Shown here: positions 60,666-64,000 of the stretch, one piece after another
How positions within the stretch are numbered: position 1 is the stretch's first letter
Layout of the letters: every line of letters begins with the position of its first letter
DNA from: Burkholderiales bacterium
Lineage (GTDB): Bacteria; Pseudomonadota; Gammaproteobacteria; Burkholderiales; Ga0077523
Reading direction: 5' to 3'
NCBI GenBank assembly: GCA_019745565.1
Contig: JAIESW010000028.1
Span: 45,609-109,608, forward strand
Length of the DNA: 64,000 nucleotides
Notes under the pieces: generated by a model
Told to the model about the DNA's origin: nothing
Databases searched by the model: none
Seen by the model: the letters and a program-made list of their open reading frames with translations, nothing else
Made by a program: the position numbers and the translations under genes

Positions 60666-62237
60666 ATGGCGGCAAAATACAATCTGACCGACGACAAGGT
60701 GGTCGTCGTGATCGGTTCCGGCGCCGGCGGCGGTACGCTCGCGTCCGAACTCGCGATCAAGGGCATCGACACCGTCCTGCTCGAAGCGGGCAACCGCTGG
60801 GAGATCCCGGACTTCGAGAACGACGAGTGGTCCAACTTCGTGAAGATCTCCTGGCTCGATCCGCGCAGCACGTCGGGCAACTGGCGGGTCGCGAAGGACT
60901 TCTCGGGGCTGCCCGCGTGGATCGTGCGCGCGGTGGGCGGTTCCACCATCCACTGGGCCGGTGCTTCGCTGCGCATCGAGGACCACGAGTTCAAGGCGAA
61001 GACCACGTACGGCGACATCGCGGGCGCCAGCCTGCTCGACTGGCCGATCACCCGCGCCGAGCTGGATCCGTACTACGACCGTGCCGAGAAGAAGATGGGC
61101 ACGACCGGCACCAACGGCATCCCGCGCCTGCCCGGCAACAACAACTACAAGGTGCTCGCGGCCGGCGCGGCCAAGATGGGTTACAAGAATTTCCACACCG
61201 GCAACATGTCGATCAACTCGCAGCCGCGCGACGGCCGCGGCTCCTGTCAGCAGATCGGTTTCTGTTTCCAGGGCTGCAAGTCCGGTGCCAAGTGGTCGAC
61301 CCTGTACGAAGCGATTCCCAAGGGCGAGGCAAGCGGCAAGCTGGAGGTGCGTCCCAACTCCATGGCGGTGCGCATCGTGCACGACGCCAAGGGCAAGGTG
61401 ACCGGCGTGGAGTACGCCGACAAGAGCGGCAAGATCCAACTGCAGAAGGCGCGCGTGGTGTGCGTGGCCGGCAACTCGATCGAGTCGCCGCGCCTCCTGC
61501 TCAACTCCGCGTCGAACATGTTCAAGGACGGTCTCGCCAACTCCTCGGGTCAGGTGGGCAGGAACTACATGCGCCACATGACCGGCTCGGTCTACGCGGT
61601 GTTCGATCGCGAAGTGCACATGTATCGCGGTACCACCATGGCCGGCATCGTCACCGACGAGTCGCGCCACGATCCGTCGCGCGGTTTCGCCGGCGGCTAC
61701 GAGATGGAGACGCTGTCGCTCGGCCTGCCGTTCATCTCAGCATTCCTGGAACCCGGCATGTGGGGCCGCGACTTCACCTGGGCCATGGACCGCTACGAGA
61801 ACATGGCGGGCATGTGGCTGGTGGGTGAGGACATGCCGCAGGCGTCGAACCGCGTCACGCTGAATCCGAACCTCAAGGACGCGTACGGCTTGCCGGTGGC
61901 CAACGTCCACTTCGACGATCACCCGAACGACATCGCCATGCGCGAGCACGCCTACCAACAGGGCTGTGCGCTGTATGAGTCGGTAGGGGCGGTGAAGACC
62001 TACAAGACGCCGCCGTATCCGTCGACCCACAACCTGGGCACCAACCGCATGAGCGAAAACCCGCGCGACGGCGTGGTGAACAAATGGGGCCAGACGCACG
62101 ACGTGAAGAACCTGTTCGTGTCCGACGGCAGCCAGTTCACCACCGGTGCTGCCGAGAACCCGACGCTCACCATCGTGGCGTTGGCCCTGCGGCAAGCGGA
62201 CTACATCGCCAAGCAGATGGCGGCGAAGGAGCTCTGA
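60666..62237 (+). CDS. GMC-family FAD-dependent oxidoreductase (dehydrogenase large subunit)
   Basis: 523 residues. The FAD-binding motif is VVVIGSGAGGGTLA (GSGAGGG at residues 17-23), then VGGSTIHWAG, with the catalytic base region THNLGTNRMS and AENPTLTIVALALR near the C-terminus. It resembles the flavoprotein subunit of gluconate, sorbitol and related dehydrogenases. Four cysteines in GSCQQIGFCFQGCKSG form a possible iron-sulfur-type motif, as seen in FAD-glucose dehydrogenase relatives. The third usual subunit, a multiheme cytochrome c, is not encoded here. Substrate unknown. Ends before a strong terminator. Confidence 0.93.
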   Translation: MAAKYNLTDDKVVVVIGSGAGGGTLASELAIKGIDTVLLEAGNRWEIPDFENDEWSNFVKISWLDPRSTSGNWRVAKDFSGLPAWIVRAVGGSTIHWAGASLRIEDHEFKAKTTYGDIAGASLLDWPITRAELDPYYDRAEKKMGTTGTNGIPRLPGNNNYKVLAAGAAKMGYKNFHTGNMSINSQPRDGRGSCQQIGFCFQGCKSGAKWSTLYEAIPKGEASGKLEVRPNSMAVRIVHDAKGKVTGVEYADKSGKIQLQKARVVCVAGNSIESPRLLLNSASNMFKDGLANSSGQVGRNYMRHMTGSVYAVFDREVHMYRGTTMAGIVTDESRHDPSRGFAGGYEMETLSLGLPFISAFLEPGMWGRDFTWAMDRYENMAGMWLVGEDMPQASNRVTLNPNLKDAYGLPVANVHFDDHPNDIAMREHAYQQGCALYESVGAVKTYKTPPYPSTHNLGTNRMSENPRDGVVNKWGQTHDVKNLFVSDGSQFTTGAAENPTLTIVALALRQADYIAKQMAAKEL

Positions 62238-62270
62238 GCCGTAGTACACGGCACTCCCCTCGAAGACTCA

Positions 62271-62298
62271 GGGCCCGGGCAACCGGGCCCTTCTTTTT
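62271..62298 (+). terminator. Rho-independent terminator after GMC dehydrogenase genes
   Basis: GGGCCCGG (62271-62278), loop GCAA, CCGGGCCC (62283-62290), then TTCTTTTT. Perfect 8-bp stem with a T-run. A second short hairpin, GCCGT/ACGGC with loop AGTAC (62238-62252), lies directly after the stop codon. Confidence 0.9.
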
Positions 62299-62425
62299 GG
62301 CGGAGCTATCCCTGGTGCGTTGACGGGCCGCAGGTTGCCGGTAAACTCTCCGGCACAACCACCGCCGTCAGATGCGGTTTCGCGGCCGTGAGTGCCGCGA
62401 GTGGAAGTCGTGGGAGGAGCAGTAC

Positions 62426-62794
62426 ATGTGCAATCTCTATTCCGGTCAGGACAAGAGGCTCTACGCGCGCGAGAAGCGGTCGGTGCGCCTCTCCGGCTTC
62501 GTCACCAGCATCTGTCTGGAGCGCCTGTTCTGGCGCGTCCTGGATGAGGCGGCTGCCAGCGAAGGCCTGAGCACGCCGCGGTTCATCGGCAAGCTCTATG
62601 AGGAGATGCAGGCACGCGAGGACGCCATCTCGAGCTTCGCCTCGCTGCTGCGGGTGACCTGTGCGATCTATATCAACCGCAATCCGGACAAGCCGCTGGT
62701 GAGTTACCTCGAGCGGGAGGCGCCGGCTGCCCCCGCAGTTGCCTCGGCGCCCACGCGGGCCCCGATAGGGGTCTTGGCTCCCACCGCCCCCTGA
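62426..62794 (+). CDS. Ribbon-helix-helix domain protein
   Basis: 122 residues. The core, KRSVRLSGFVTSICLERLFWRVLDEAAA and the helix around RFIGKLYEEM, resembles the RHH_4-type ribbon-helix-helix proteins found in proteobacteria beside metabolic genes; these are presumed DNA binders. The C-terminal 25 residues are an Ala/Pro-rich tail. ATG 62426 is chosen because GGGAGGAG ends seven bases upstream; in-frame ATG 62372 would add 18 residues. A single gene between two terminators; no operon partner. Confidence 0.7.
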   Translation: MCNLYSGQDKRLYAREKRSVRLSGFVTSICLERLFWRVLDEAAASEGLSTPRFIGKLYEEMQAREDAISSFASLLRVTCAIYINRNPDKPLVSYLEREAPAAPAVASAPTRAPIGVLAPTAP

Positions 62795-62799
62795 ATGCA

Positions 62800-62824
62800 A
62801 AGACCCGGCTCGAGGCCGGGTCTT
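62800..62824. terminator. Bidirectional terminator between RHH gene and acnA
   Basis: AAGACCCGGC (62800-62809), five-base loop, GCCGGGTCTT (62815-62824): perfect 10-bp stem, with the A and T ends giving short T-runs on both strands. It lies in the gap between the converging genes. Confidence 0.8.
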
Positions 62825-62842
62825 GAGTCTTGCGACGATGCC

Positions 62843-64000
<1,158 letters not shown>

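Overview
The window looks like a chromosomal segment of a GC-rich betaproteobacterium. Evidence is the gene order rpsB-tsf-pyrH-frr-uppS-cdsA-dxr-rseP-bamA-skp-lpxD-fabZ-lpxA-lpxB-rnhB, the pairs ppsR/ppsA and pyrG-kdsA-eno-ftsB, a Gram-negative outer-membrane and lipid A gene set, and the protein sequences themselves (for example the RpsB and HemN N-termini). I cannot name a genus. No rRNA, tRNA, CRISPR array, transposase or phage gene was seen.

Layout. 1-2757: truncated fnr divergent from hemN, with a near-consensus FNR box between them, then a TauE/SafE-type membrane protein. 2800-17710: the long housekeeping run for translation, UMP synthesis, isoprenoid, phospholipid, outer-membrane assembly and lipid A genes, preceded by a structured rpsB leader. 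17789-25323: ppsR divergent from ppsA, then pyrG-kdsA-eno-ftsB. 25333-33637: molybdenum-cofactor genes mobA, moeA and moaA on the minus strand, enclosing a plus-strand accessory cassette (OFA-type MFS carrier, cytochrome P450, LivK-like binding protein, fatty-acid-hydroxylase-type di-iron enzyme). 33710-42861: two small membrane/exported proteins, then the complete potassium system kdpFABC-kdpDE with an extra small membrane ORF in front of kdpF. 42960-49676: moaD, moaE, two HTH-only ModE-like regulators, modB, modC, an OprP-type porin and two tandem modA genes. 49788-58716: fluoride channel crcB, nnr, purL, two tandem parvulin-type isomerases, bolA, yciI-like and yciB/ispZ genes. 58830-64000: an AhpD-like protein overlapping a nitroreductase, a Tat-exported GMC dehydrogenase pair, a ribbon-helix-helix protein and the C-terminal part of acnA.

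The most interesting region is the molybdate block. Four imperfect or perfect dyads of identical geometry (8-base arms, 8-base centre, the geometry of known ModE operators) lie before the second modE-like gene, before modB, and twice in tandem before the porin. Both ModE-like proteins lack the molybdate-binding C-terminal half and ModC lacks its C-terminal TOBE/Mop domain, so no molybdate sensor is visible locally. The porin sits between modBC and two modA genes, suggesting a complete route for an oxyanion from outside the outer membrane to the cytoplasm, feeding the cofactor genes mobA, moeA, moaA, moaD and moaE nearby. moaC and mogA/moaB are not in the window.

Other notable items: the OFA carrier appears to have its usual separate small subunit fused to its C-terminus; several inverted-repeat elements lie between genes; and a weak fluoride-riboswitch-like segment precedes crcB. 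Functions are assigned from recognised family motifs; no database search was possible.
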